64,000 nt of DNA from Rossellomorea aquimaris (lineage in GTDB: Bacteria > Bacillota > Bacilli > Bacillales > Bacillaceae_B): positions 248,001 to 312,000 of the forward strand of contig NZ_JAIVAR010000003.1 of NCBI RefSeq assembly GCF_020171925.1, read 5' to 3'. Below the pieces are notes generated by a model. The model was not told where the DNA came from. It searched no databases and was given only the letters and a program-made list of their open reading frames with translations. Numbering within the stretch: position 1 is the stretch's first letter; the number at the start of each line of letters is the position of its first letter. Below are positions 53,334-62,069 of this stretch, piece by piece. A program made the position numbers and the translations under genes.

Positions 53334-53858
53334 ATGAAAACACTCGTCATCACAGCACACCCGGATCTACCAAACTCCACGGTAAATAAAGCATGGAAAG
53401 AACGATTATCAGAAGAACCCGGGATCACGATACACGATTTATACGAGACGTATCCTGATAAACAGATCGATGTGGACAGGGAACAGCAGCTGCTCCTCTC
53501 TCATGAAAGAATTGTCTTTCAGTTCCCATTCTATTGGTACAGCAGTCCTTCCTTGTTAAAAGAATGGCAAGACGTCGTATTAACATATGGCTGGGCATAC
53601 GGGGCACAAGGAACGAAATTGCACGGAAAGGATTTTATGCTGGCCATCTCCACCGGTGGGCCTGAGGATGCTTATCGGGCAGGAGGATATAACCACTACA
53701 GCATGAGCGAATTGACAAAGCCGTTCCAGGCGATGGCCAATTTGACCGGCATGCGTTTCCTCCCTTCATTCGTTCTCCAGGGCGTGAGGGCGTTAAGTGA
53801 GGAAAAGGTGAAAGAAAGTGCGGAAGCGCTGGTGGCACAGATCGTGTCGACCCGTTGA
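53334..53858 (+). CDS. NAD(P)H oxidoreductase, flavodoxin-fold (MdaB/KefF/YwrO-like)
   Basis: 174 residues: KTLVITAHPDLPNSTVNKAW (FMN phosphate region), FQFPFYWYSSPSLLKEWQDVVLTYGWAYG and ISTGGPEDAYRAGGYNHYSM, all typical of NQO/DT-diaphorase-like enzymes that reduce quinones by two electrons. AAAGGAG site. With the MarR gene this looks like an electrophile-response module. Terminator follows. Confidence 0.88.
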   Translation: MKTLVITAHPDLPNSTVNKAWKERLSEEPGITIHDLYETYPDKQIDVDREQQLLLSHERIVFQFPFYWYSSPSLLKEWQDVVLTYGWAYGAQGTKLHGKDFMLAISTGGPEDAYRAGGYNHYSMSELTKPFQAMANLTGMRFLPSFVLQGVRALSEEKVKESAEALVAQIVSTR

Positions 53859-53868
53859 ATTCCATGAT

Positions 53869-53897
53869 GAGATGTCCGCCGGGCATCTCCTTTTTTT
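53869..53897 (+). terminator. Terminator of the SDR/oxidoreductase operon
   Basis: GAGATG pairs with CATCTC, GC-rich loop, followed by C and seven T. Confidence 0.75.
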
Positions 53898-53905
53898 CAC
53901 TGTAT

Positions 53906-53923
53906 CGATAAAAATTTTTATCG
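53906..53923. promoter_or_regulatory. Perfect 18-bp palindrome upstream of the LysR gene
   Basis: CGATAAAAATTTTTATCG, about 80 bases before the lysR start, contains a T-N11-A element. A related sequence lies upstream of the DJ-1 gene (56032-56049). Confidence 0.6.
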
Positions 53924-54004
53924 GACACTACCAATATCGTTATTTGTCTTATCTCTCCCAACCGGGTACACTAATCTTAATCAACGATAAAAGGAAGTAA
54001 AAAG

Positions 54005-54874
54005 ATGATTGATTTTGAATGGTATCGAAGTTTTGTCAATGTGTATCAACAACGCTCGGTTTCTGCGGCTGCCAGGACACGATTCATGACGCAGCCCGCA
54101 GTCAGCCAGCATATTGCCGCCCTCGAAGCAGAAGTTGGCGAATCCTTGTTCACAAGGGCGCCGCGTTCAATGATTCCGACCGATGCGGGAAAAGCGCTCT
54201 ACACAAAGGTTGTTTCCCTGATTGAATCCCTTGAACAGGTCTCCCTCGAGGTGAAATATGAATCTTCCAAGGAGAAAGCGAAGCCTGTATTAAAGATGGG
54301 TGGACCGATGGAATATGTGACGAAGCGGGTGGTGCCGCGACTCTCGAAGGAACACGCACAGTACATCGCCACGTTCGGATTGACGGACCGTCTGTTTGAA
54401 CAGCTCCTCGCAGGAACACTCGACTTCATGATTTCCACGAAGCGCATCAACGAGGCCGGCGTTCAATACGTTCCGCTCGAAACGGAGGAATTTGTGGTCA
54501 CGGCCCCCGCTTCCCTTCCATTACCCGAGTATGAAGATTTCCAGGCCTGGCTCGACGCTCAATCATGGCTCACCTTCGGATTGGAATTACCGATCATCCG
54601 TCGCTACTATCTGACGCAATTCGCGACACGTCCAGATATCCGTCCTGACTTTGTTCTCCCGAATATGGGGGCCGTCCTTGCCGGAATCGAGGCAGGTCAC
54701 GGCATCAGTGTCATGCCGGCCTATTTCATCAAAGAGTCGCTCGATTCAGGTAAAGTACAGATCATCGAGCCTGATCGAATCGCCACCAATGTCATTTATC
54801 TTGCGTACAGACTGGAAAGCAAGAATGACCCGATGATCCAGCGAATCCTCGAGGACTTGAAAAAAGAAGATTAA
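54005..54874 (+). CDS. LysR family transcriptional regulator
   Basis: 289 residues: FEWYRSFVNVYQQRSVSAAARTRFMTQPAVSQHIAALEAEVGE is the winged helix, followed by the ligand domain. AAAGGAAG site. Its gene converges on a monooxygenase/DJ-1 cluster, and similar palindromes before both suggest it controls that cluster as well as itself. Confidence 0.87.
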   Translation: MIDFEWYRSFVNVYQQRSVSAAARTRFMTQPAVSQHIAALEAEVGESLFTRAPRSMIPTDAGKALYTKVVSLIESLEQVSLEVKYESSKEKAKPVLKMGGPMEYVTKRVVPRLSKEHAQYIATFGLTDRLFEQLLAGTLDFMISTKRINEAGVQYVPLETEEFVVTAPASLPLPEYEDFQAWLDAQSWLTFGLELPIIRRYYLTQFATRPDIRPDFVLPNMGAVLAGIEAGHGISVMPAYFIKESLDSGKVQIIEPDRIATNVIYLAYRLESKNDPMIQRILEDLKKED

Positions 54875-54879
54875 ATAAG

Positions 54880-54911
54880 CAGTGCCGGCCCAATCGGAGC
54901 CGGCACTGCTT
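54880..54911. terminator. Bidirectional terminator
   Basis: GCAGTGCCGGC pairs with GCCGGCACTGC around a 9-base loop; T-rich on both sides. Confidence 0.8.
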
Positions 54912-54918
54912 ATTTTGG

Positions 54919-55209
54919 TCAATCGATGGTTTTCAGCTTGTACACTTCACGGGAGTCGACCAGTTCGGCAGCTCTTTCCCGGTAAGCCCCGTAATGCTCT
55001 GAACCGATATGAGATTCCAGAGCCTCTTGACTCATCCATTTTTCATAAAAAACAAACGTACCCTCTTCTTCACGGGACTCGTGAAGCACATAGAGGATAC
55101 AGCCCTTTTCGGCACGTGAAGGAGGGACCACATCGAGCAGCGCTTGACGAAGCTCCTCCTCTTTCCCCGCTTTTGCCTTCAATACTGCAGTGATCGTGAT
55201 TTCATCCAT
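54919..55209 (-). CDS. Antibiotic biosynthesis monooxygenase (ABM) domain protein
   Basis: 96 residues of the YgiN/ABM fold: ITITAVLKAKAGKEEELRQAL, ...GCILYVLHESREEEGTFVFYEKWMSQEALESHIGSEHY, a textbook ABM order. YgiN-like members oxidise quinols. ATG 55209 has AAGGAG 8 bases upstream. It follows the DJ-1 gene but a terminator hairpin lies between. Confidence 0.85.
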   Translation of the reverse strand: MDEITITAVLKAKAGKEEELRQALLDVVPPSRAEKGCILYVLHESREEEGTFVFYEKWMSQEALESHIGSEHYGAYRERAAELVDSREVYKLKTID

Positions 55210-55231
55210 GGTCAGCACTCCTTTTCCCAGT

Positions 55232-55261
55232 AAGATAGCCCGTCACATTGACGGGCTATCT
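55232..55261 (-). terminator. Terminator of the DJ-1/PfpI gene
   Basis: GATAGCCCGTCA pairs with TGACGGGCTATC around AATG-type loop; followed by TTAC on minus, so partial readthrough into the ABM gene is possible. Confidence 0.6.
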
Positions 55262-55272
55262 CAAACGTATCC

Positions 55273-55938
55273 TTAGTTTAGTTGATCGACAACCGCTTTC
55301 GCTACACCAATCGTTGATTGTGGATTCTGACCCGTGATCAAACGGCCATCCACTTTCGTATTTTCCGTGAAGTTGTCTGTTGTCACAACGTTCGCCCCTA
55401 GTTCACGTAAACGGGTTTCCAATAGGAACGGCATATAAATATCCAATCCCGTAGCACGCTCTTCCTCATCGGTGAACGCAGCGATCGTCTTGCCGGACAC
55501 AAGATATGTCCCGTCAGAAAGCGTTGCGCCAACTAGGCCTGCAGGGCCGTGACATACCGCCGCTACAAGATTTCCGCCTTCATAAATTTTACGGATCGCT
55601 TCTTGAAGCTTACCGTTTTCAGGCAGGTCGAACATTGTCCCGTGTCCACCTGGCATGAAGATCGCATCGAATCCTGAGAAATCAGTGATCGTATCAAGCT
55701 TTATTGTATCCTCAAGATACTTGGCCGTATCAAGGATTTCCTGTGGTGTTTCCCCGCCTTCTAAGCTGCGCGCATCAACAGGTGCTTTTCCACCTTTCGG
55801 GCTTGCAACGGTTACTTCATAACCAGCCTTCTCAAACTCCACATACGCTTCACCAAATTCAGAAAGCCAAAGACCTGTCGGATGGCCCTCCTTCATCTCA
55901 TCTGCCGTTGTTACAACCATTAATATATGTTTAGACAT
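55273..55938 (-). CDS. DJ-1/PfpI family protein (class I glutamine amidotransferase-like)
   Basis: 221 residues. The nucleophile elbow is AAVCHGPAGLV, with the acidic partner in TGLWLSEFGEAYVEF near the start and FMPGGHGTMFDLPEN. This is the Hsp31/YDR533c-like group, glyoxalase III- or chaperone-like proteins acting on reactive carbonyls. AGGAGGA before ATG. A palindrome like that of the LysR gene lies about 95 bases upstream. Confidence 0.88.
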   Translation of the reverse strand: MSKHILMVVTTADEMKEGHPTGLWLSEFGEAYVEFEKAGYEVTVASPKGGKAPVDARSLEGGETPQEILDTAKYLEDTIKLDTITDFSGFDAIFMPGGHGTMFDLPENGKLQEAIRKIYEGGNLVAAVCHGPAGLVGATLSDGTYLVSGKTIAAFTDEEERATGLDIYMPFLLETRLRELGANVVTTDNFTENTKVDGRLITGQNPQSTIGVAKAVVDQLN

Positions 55939-56031
55939 TGTCATTCCTCCTAAAATGTTTTCGTTTATCGCTTACGTGTTTTATTTTAAAACGACTCTAT
56001 CGATAATACAAATTAGGAAATATAGGTCTTG

Positions 56032-56049
56032 GTATAAATATTTTTATAG
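56032..56049. promoter_or_regulatory. Palindrome-like site upstream of the DJ-1 gene
   Basis: GTATAAATATTTTTATAG matches 14 of 18 positions of the palindrome at 53906-53923. Confidence 0.45.
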
Positions 56050-56059
56050 ATAAAAAAAC

Positions 56060-56108
56060 ATAGGGACAGGTCCACCAGTCTTACTTGAACCGGTGGACCT
56101 GTCCCTAT
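56060..56108. repeat. GGGAC-arm hairpin (also a likely terminator)
   Basis: ATAGGGACAGGTCCACC pairs with GGTGGACCTGTCCCTAT, a 17-bp perfect stem. On the minus strand it is followed by GTTTTTTTATC, so it can end transcription of the transporter gene. Its arms share GGGACAGGTCC with the element at 16616. Confidence 0.75.
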
Positions 56109-56120
56109 GGTACGTTCGCA

Positions 56121-57476
56121 TCAGGCGAAAATCAATTGTACCCAATAATAGAGTAGGAAAAGTGTAAAGATGGTTGTGATGGGTATGACGATCAATGAAA
56201 CACTGAGATAGTCCTTCCATCTTACTTTTATTTTATTTTGCCTTAAGATATGCATCCAGATAAGCGATGCCAGTGTACCGATCGGAAGAAGTAAAGAACC
56301 GATATCACTGCCGATGATATTCGCCAGATAGATCGTTTTTAGCGTAATAGGGTCTAGCCCCATTTCCGTCAACGTAATGGTCCCGATCATTAACGCGGGG
56401 TGATTATTGAACAGGTTTGAAAGAACCGAAACCAAACCTCCCATAATGAAACTTGCTTGAAACAACCCTTGATTCACAATGGGTTCGCAGAACTTCACTA
56501 ACATTTCGGTTAATCCGGCATTATGCAGTCCATAGATGATCACATACATGGAAAAGGCAAAAATCAGGATATGCCAAGGCGTCTTTTTAAGGATATCGAC
56601 CGGGTTCGTACGCAAGTGATACCATCTCCATACCAATAAAACGAGCGATCCTGATACGGCTACAAACTGAATCGGTATTCCCATAAATGAAGCAACAAAT
56701 AGTAAACATCTCATGAGAAACACAAATCCCAATACTTTAAACATGAATTGTGTACGCTTTCGTTTCGTCTCCACTGAAATCTTTCCTTTTAACGGATGGA
56801 AATTCCTCGAAAAGAACGATTCTTCAATATCATCAGTCGAAACGGGTAGCTTGTCCGGTAATTTATTCCTTAATACCATGTACATTAGCCAAGACATAAA
56901 CAGTAGTCCTGCACTTGCAGGGACAAACATCATGGCTGTGTGCATGTACAGCGACATATGAACGATCTTCAGAGCAATCAAGTTCACGATATTGCTCACA
57001 CCGATAGGCGCACTTGAGGCAGTGGCAATTAACGCACCACTCAGTAGATAAGGAATTTGTTGATGGGGCTTCAAACGTAAATTTCTTAAAAGTAGAATCA
57101 AGATAGGAGTCGTAATCAAGATACTGCCGTCATTATTGAATAGCAGTGTCATCAGAAAGCAAAGAAGCTGAATTAACCAATACAATCTTCGACCAGATCC
57201 TCTAGCTAATCTTGCGAGTCTGGCAGCAGACCAGTGAAAGAATCCAAAACTTTCTAAAATGATTGCCATTACAATCGTCGCGATGATCGTAATGGAAGCT
57301 TCCCCTATTTTATCCACAATATCAATCAAGTTACTTTTCGTCACAATGCCTGTTGCCAGGATGATGACTGCTCCAACGCCAGCCGGCCATGCTTCGTTCA
57401 ATCCCTTTGGCCTCCAAAAAATGACTGCCATTGTCAAAAGGAAAACGGTCGCACTCATGATCATTTCGAAATTCAA
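56121..57476 (-). CDS. ArsB/NhaD-type ion transporter
   Basis: 451 residues, about 12 membrane segments. LLFNNDGSILITTPILILLLR (early half) and SNLFNNHPALMIGTITLTEMGL (late half) are the two inverted NN/ND motifs of the ion transporter superfamily that includes ArsB and SLC13; SSAPIGVSNIVNLIALKI also fits. Cargo (arsenite, sodium, dicarboxylate) cannot be decided; no arsR or arsC is near. TTG 57476 after GAGGTG. Confidence 0.8.
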   Translation of the reverse strand: MNFEMIMSATVFLLTMAVIFWRPKGLNEAWPAGVGAVIILATGIVTKSNLIDIVDKIGEASITIIATIVMAIILESFGFFHWSAARLARLARGSGRRLYWLIQLLCFLMTLLFNNDGSILITTPILILLLRNLRLKPHQQIPYLLSGALIATASSAPIGVSNIVNLIALKIVHMSLYMHTAMMFVPASAGLLFMSWLMYMVLRNKLPDKLPVSTDDIEESFFSRNFHPLKGKISVETKRKRTQFMFKVLGFVFLMRCLLFVASFMGIPIQFVAVSGSLVLLVWRWYHLRTNPVDILKKTPWHILIFAFSMYVIIYGLHNAGLTEMLVKFCEPIVNQGLFQASFIMGGLVSVLSNLFNNHPALMIGTITLTEMGLDPITLKTIYLANIIGSDIGSLLLPIGTLASLIWMHILRQNKIKVRWKDYLSVSLIVIPITTIFTLFLLYYWVQLIFA

Positions 57477-57726
57477 TCAAACTCACCTCTCATTTAACAA
57501 AGTAATGAATCTTTTCCGTTTCTATATTTTTATGCAAAAATACTAGATTTGTTTGGGTATAATTACCATTTATATGAAAATAGTCTACTACCTATTTAGG
57601 ACATCTATCACATAAAGCCATTCGCCTGTATGGACAAATGTCTAGTGAAAATGGGGTATATGCCGTAAAAGAAGATACTCTATTAATTTGAAATGATAGA
57701 ATGGAGTCTGACCAGGAATGAGCGTG
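57477..57726. other. Leader and promoter region of the transporter
   Basis: A/T-rich, about 250 bases, no gene assigned. A 35-codon plus-strand frame ending at about 57691 (..SSENGVYAVKEDTLLI) has normal composition but no start or ribosome site. Confidence 0.35.
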
Positions 57727-57772
57727 CAAAAAAAAGCACATAACATCCTCCATCGAGGACATTATGTGCTTT
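57727..57772 (-). terminator. Terminator of the TetR gene
   Basis: AAAAGCACATAATGTCCTC pairs with GAGGATGTTATGTGCTTTT on the minus strand, then more T. Confidence 0.85.
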
Positions 57773-57815
57773 TCGCTATTGTCGCATCTTACTCTTTTTA
57801 TTCAACGAACGGACT

Positions 57816-58382
57816 TTACTCCCTGAACACCCCTTTTGTAATGACACTCACAAACTGATCTGCCAACTCACTTGCTCCTCCCGGCATTTCACCTTCGATC
57901 CAATCCATAATCAGTGCAAGGAGTGCCCCGGCGATGAAGTTTACCAAGAAGTCCTTCTCCACCAATACACCAAACTCTCCTTCTTCTAATTGCATAATAT
58001 TCTTTTCAATCGACGTTTTGAGGGTATCTAACATTTCCCATCTTATTCCTGGCAGTCCCTTCTTGCCGATTATGATTTTATATATCTCTATATGCTTCTC
58101 TACATGTTTAAAAAAGGCCAATGCCGGGGGATGAAGAATATCTTCGACGGACTCTGCTTTATGAGGCAGCACGACATCATTCATTAACCCTTCCAGCGTT
58201 TCATCGACAATCTCCTGAAACAAGTTGTATTTATCCTTATAATGATAATAAAAAGTCGCACGATTGATATCTGCTTCGTCGATGATATCCTGTACGGTCA
58301 CATTCTCCATCCCTTTGATGACAGCAAATTTAAACAACGCTTCCTTAATCGACTTTTTTGTTTTTTTAATGCGCCTGTCCAT
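57816..58382 (-). CDS. TetR family transcriptional regulator
   Basis: About 188 residues: KKTKKSIKEALFKFAVIKGMENVTVQDIIDEADINRATFYYHYKDKYNLFQEIVDE is the helix-turn-helix; TetR_C_8-like end (VSVITKGVFRE). Divergent from bdhA, with a dyad operator between; presumed repressor of it. Confidence 0.85.
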   Translation of the reverse strand: MDRRIKKTKKSIKEALFKFAVIKGMENVTVQDIIDEADINRATFYYHYKDKYNLFQEIVDETLEGLMNDVVLPHKAESVEDILHPPALAFFKHVEKHIEIYKIIIGKKGLPGIRWEMLDTLKTSIEKNIMQLEEGEFGVLVEKDFLVNFIAGALLALIMDWIEGEMPGGASELADQFVSVITKGVFRE

Positions 58383-58519
58383 CATTCCCCAATCCTTTAC
58401 TCTTTGCTAACTTCAACTTAACCACTTTATTAAACATTTCGCCCGGATCTATCGGAAATCAAATGATTCAGCCTAAACTGTTGGTTGTAGCCCTTCTTCT
58501 ATTTCCCTTATTATACACA

Positions 58520-58537
58520 TTGTAATAACGCTTACAA
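58520..58537. promoter_or_regulatory. TetR-type operator between tetR and bdhA
   Basis: TTGTAATAACGCTTACAA: 6-bp perfect arms around a 6-base centre, overlapping a TTATACA that may be the -10 of bdhA. Confidence 0.65.
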
Positions 58538-58605
58538 AATGCCTCTGAACGACTTCGAGGTTTGTATTTACAAGGGGAACATTTACTGAGAGGGAGAGAG
58601 ATTAG

Positions 58606-59643
58606 ATGAAAGCTGCTAGATTTCATGCTGCTAAAGATATCAGAGTGGAAGAAGTGTCAATTCCAGAAATGAAGGATGACTCTGTCAAAATTGAAATAGA
58701 ATGGTGTGGCCTTTGCGGCAGCGATATGCACGAATACGTCGCTGGTCCAATGGTCATCAATGAACCCACCGTGACGATGGGTCACGAGTTTTCTGGAACC
58801 GTTACGGAAATCGGGGAACATGTGACAACTATTAAAGTCGGAGATCGTGTAGTCGTCGAACCATTCGTTGCATGCTGGAAATGCGAAGCATGCAGAACAG
58901 GAAACTATAACGTATGTGAAAACCTGCAATGCTTTGGTTTAGCGGGTCACCAGGGTGGATTTGCTGAATTCGTCGTCGCACCTGAGGATCGAGTATATAA
59001 ACTTCCCGATACCATGAGCTTTGAACAAGGCGCATTGGTAGAACCAACGGCAGTCGTAACCCATGCCGTACGAAATAGTCAATTCCGTATCGGTGACACG
59101 GTTGCCGTATTTGGGGCAGGCCCAATCGGGTTGCTTCTTGTCCAAACCCTAAAAGCTGCCGGTGCATCGAAAATCATCGTTGTGGAAGTGTCAGATACAA
59201 GAAGGGAAACGGCACTGAAACTAGGGGCTACGGATCTCATCAATCCAATCGAGGAAAATCCCGTACAAAAAATCATGTCCCTAACAGCCAACAAAGGGGT
59301 CGATGTTTCCTTTGAAGCGGCCGGCGTACAGCCAACCTTTGAAGCAGGACTTAACAGCACAAAAACCAAAGGCGAATTAATGATCGTCAGCTTATGGGAA
59401 AAGCCAGTATCCTATAATCCAACTGTCGCTGTGATGCAAGAGAAGAAAATCTCGACATCCCTTGGATACCGGTTCATCTTCCCAAGCGTCATTGAATTGA
59501 TCAATAACGGCATGATCAATGAAGACATCGTCATCACGAAAAAGATTCACTTGGACGACATCACAGAAGAAGGATTTGAAGCAATCCTGAATGATCGTAC
59601 TCAGTGCAAGATTTTGGTGACGCCGAAGCGGTCGAATTTGTAG
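58606..59643 (+). CDS. bdhA: Zinc-dependent 2,3-butanediol dehydrogenase-type alcohol dehydrogenase
   Basis: 345 residues. Catalytic zinc ligands in WCGLCGSDMHEY and GHEFSG...VVEPFVAC; structural zinc cysteines CWKCEACRTGNYNVC are present, unlike B. subtilis BdhA, which has a different loop there. NAD motif AVFGAGPIGLLLVQTL. The rest follows BdhA closely (QGALVEP, VSFEAAGVQ, LWEKPV, KKIHLDD). It interconverts acetoin and butanediol or a similar diol; the symbol is tentative. Strong GAGAGGGAGAG site. Confidence 0.75.
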   Translation: MKAARFHAAKDIRVEEVSIPEMKDDSVKIEIEWCGLCGSDMHEYVAGPMVINEPTVTMGHEFSGTVTEIGEHVTTIKVGDRVVVEPFVACWKCEACRTGNYNVCENLQCFGLAGHQGGFAEFVVAPEDRVYKLPDTMSFEQGALVEPTAVVTHAVRNSQFRIGDTVAVFGAGPIGLLLVQTLKAAGASKIIVVEVSDTRRETALKLGATDLINPIEENPVQKIMSLTANKGVDVSFEAAGVQPTFEAGLNSTKTKGELMIVSLWEKPVSYNPTVAVMQEKKISTSLGYRFIFPSVIELINNGMINEDIVITKKIHLDDITEEGFEAILNDRTQCKILVTPKRSNL

Positions 59644-59713
59644 TACACACTCTTTGTCTGACTTCAAGTTCTTCCATTCTTCCAGATCGCAATTATCTTT
59701 CATTATCCATCAA

Positions 59714-59746
59714 AAGGGCCAGCCCACATTTGGGCTGGCCCTTCCT
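59714..59746 (+). terminator. Terminator of bdhA
   Basis: AAGGGCCAGCCCA pairs with TGGGCTGGCCCTT around CATT, followed by CCTTATA. Confidence 0.75.
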
Positions 59747-59862
59747 TATAAGCCGGGAACATCTGCGAACCCCTGTTTTTTCTTTCAGCGCACAAGGGCT
59801 CTATAAATAATAAAGAGGCTCTACTTCATCTTTTTTTTTTTTAAAAAGAGATTGCAGCATTT

Positions 59863-60411
59863 TTATAAAAAAGAATGAAGTAAAAATAGAATGGCGAACG
59901 TGATACCTGACCATAAATGCCACTTTCGGTCCCGTCTCTGATATCTGAATAATCCCGATATCGGTACTGGAAGCAGGACCAACAAAGCAATTAATCCACT
60001 TACATAGTTAAAATCAAATTTAAATCCATGAAGAAATGCTGCTACCGTATGCAAGATGATCAATGAAATTGAAAAAATGGCTACTGGCGTATGCCATTTT
60101 CGAGTATAGCGGAGCAAAGTGGACAACCACTTTTTCACCTTAGCTTGTCCTTTCAATACAGGAAGCTTGATCACACGAAGGATCACATAATACGATAGTA
60201 CAAAAAACAAGAGAACCCTCGCTATTGAACCAAAGCTTTTTAATGTATGTTCAAACTGCTTGCTGTGAAGGGTACTTAGCGGTAACGCTAAAAACCCCTT
60301 GAGTTCCCAAAGTACGATCAAGGTAGAGAGGATCATGACCGTGAATACCCAAATTCGTTCCTTTTTTGGGATCCATAGTTGTCTTTCCCTCTTTATTTCA
60401 CTTGTCTTCAT
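59863..60411 (-). CDS. Four-helix membrane protein with paired histidines (cytochrome b561/ferric-reductase-like)
   Basis: 182 residues, about five membrane segments. Histidines are spaced as in heme-binding bundles: RKWHTPVAIFSISLIILHTVAAFLHG and DRKWHLWSGITFAILFLLHSFL, the same W-H...L-H pattern twice. Heme b binding and electron transfer are inferred; no partner reductase is adjacent. ATG 60411 has AAAGGAGG upstream; frame before it is not used. Confidence 0.6.
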   Translation of the reverse strand: MKTSEIKRERQLWIPKKERIWVFTVMILSTLIVLWELKGFLALPLSTLHSKQFEHTLKSFGSIARVLLFFVLSYYVILRVIKLPVLKGQAKVKKWLSTLLRYTRKWHTPVAIFSISLIILHTVAAFLHGFKFDFNYVSGLIALLVLLPVPISGLFRYQRRDRKWHLWSGITFAILFLLHSFL

Positions 60412-60589
60412 GGAGGATCCTCCTTTAAATAACAAATGTTGGGGCAAATAAAATACATTCCTGCCTTTCACATTTAAGTAAACTTTGCGTTCATTAACAC
60501 CTATCATTATGCCCAATTAAACTATCATAAAGGTTATAGGAAGATTAGAATTCAATTAGAAAATCTTATTGTGCCTATCCCCTCAAACA

Positions 60590-60636
60590 AAAAAGTGCCT
60601 GATCCCGGTACATTAATGTACTGAAATCAGACACCT
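60590..60636 (-). terminator. Terminator of the rRNA methyltransferase gene
   Basis: On the minus strand GGTGTCTGAT...ATCAGGCAC with an inner GTACATTAATGTAC palindrome, followed by TTTTTT. Confidence 0.8.
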
Positions 60637-60647
60637 GTATTCACAAC

Positions 60648-62054
60648 TTATTTCAAAACCAACTTCGCCACACACTCCACATGCGCCGTCTGCGGAAACA
60701 TATCCACCGGCTGCAAATACTCAACCGTATACTGCTTCTTCAAATACTCAATATCCTTCGCAAGTGTTGAAGGGTTACAGCTCACATACACAAACTTCTT
60801 CGGCTTCACTTCCTTGATTGTATCAAGGAACTTCTGATCGCAGCCGGTGCGCGGTGGATCGACGACAACTACATCAGGTCTCCAGCCTTCCTTCTTCCAC
60901 TTCGGCATGAGTTCTTCTGCACTGCCCACGAAGTATTGGGCATGGGTGACTCCAAATCGCTCGGCGTTTTTCTTGGCGTCGTCGATTCCTTCTTTGATGA
61001 CGTCCATCCCTCGGATTTCTTTCGCTCCATCAGCAAGCCAAAGTCCGATGGTACCGACACCGCAATACGCATCGACAACTTTCTCTTCACCTGTGAGCCC
61101 CGCTGCTTTCTTAGCTTCGTTATACAGCTTCGAAGTCTGGATCGGATTCAGTTGGAAGAAGGCACGCGCTGAGAGCTCGTACGTGAACTCTTCGAGGCGT
61201 TCTTCGATGCTCTCTTTTCCGGAAAGATGGATCGTTTCGTCCCCAAAGATGATCCCCGTTTTCTTCGGGTTGATGTTCTGTGCGATCGAAACGACTTCAG
61301 GTAGGCGTTTCTGGATTTCAGAAATTAATAATTCCTTACGTGGAATCTTCTTTTCAGAAGTGACAAGTACGACCTGTACCTGCCCCGTTTCAAAGCCGAC
61401 ACGCGTTACGATCGTTCGCAGGATCGGCTTCTTCTTTTTCTCATCGAAGACCGGGATGTTGAAGTCGTTGATGATGCGTTTGATTTCGGTGGTGACTTTA
61501 TTGGTTGCAGAGTGCTGGACGATGCATTCGTCGATGTTGATCAGCTTGTTGGAGTTCATGCTGTAGAGACCGGCGAACGCTTTTCCTTTATGGGATTCCA
61601 CTTGGAATTGGCTCTTGTTGCGGTAATGCCACGGATTCTCCATGCCGATTGTTTGGCGGACATCGAGTTCTTCCAGGTTCAATTTCGTATGTCGTTCCAT
61701 CGATTGCAGGACGATGTCACGCTTCGCTTCGAGCTGGCCTTCATATGTCAGATGCTGAAGCTGGCAGCCTCCGCATTCTTCGTAGACGAGACAAGGTGCC
61801 TTTGTACGCTGCGGTGATTTCTTGCGGATTTTCTTGATGCGTGCTTCAGTGAATTTCGGGTGCACCTTGGTGACTTCGACGACGACTTCCTCGCCGGTCA
61901 GGGCACCTGGTACGAAGACAATTTTCCGTTTAAAGAAACCGATGCCTTCACCGTTGATGCCGATCTTTTTTATCGTAAGAGGAAACTGCTGTTTCAACTC
62001 GATTCTCACTTCATTTTTATTGGTGTTGCGCTTGTTTGTATATTGCTTTTTCAT
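60648..62054 (-). CDS. RlmCD/YfjO-type 23S rRNA (uracil-C5) methyltransferase
   Basis: 468 residues: TRAM domain ([32 protein letters not shown]), iron-sulfur cysteines in [14 protein letters not shown], a SAM-binding core ([16 protein letters not shown]) and the catalytic [14 protein letters not shown]. It methylates U747/U1939-type positions with SAM. The neighbourhood (yfjP, pdaA) points to the YfjO paralogue rather than RlmCD itself. Starts ATG 62054. Confidence 0.85.
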   Translation of the reverse strand: MKKQYTNKRNTNKNEVRIELKQQFPLTIKKIGINGEGIGFFKRKIVFVPGALTGEEVVVEVTKVHPKFTEARIKKIRKKSPQRTKAPCLVYEECGGCQLQHLTYEGQLEAKRDIVLQSMERHTKLNLEELDVRQTIGMENPWHYRNKSQFQVESHKGKAFAGLYSMNSNKLINIDECIVQHSATNKVTTEIKRIINDFNIPVFDEKKKKPILRTIVTRVGFETGQVQVVLVTSEKKIPRKELLISEIQKRLPEVVSIAQNINPKKTGIIFGDETIHLSGKESIEERLEEFTYELSARAFFQLNPIQTSKLYNEAKKAAGLTGEEKVVDAYCGVGTIGLWLADGAKEIRGMDVIKEGIDDAKKNAERFGVTHAQYFVGSAEELMPKWKKEGWRPDVVVVDPPRTGCDQKFLDTIKEVKPKKFVYVSCNPSTLAKDIEYLKKQYTVEYLQPVDMFPQTAHVECVAKLVLK

Positions 62055-62069
62055 TGGTTCACGTCCGTT

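Noticed and set aside
57580-57691. 35-codon frame reading ..GHLSHKAIRLYGQMSSENGVYAVKEDTLLI, considered as the end of a recombinase or regulator
   Set aside because: No start, no ribosome site and no family recognised; too short to call.
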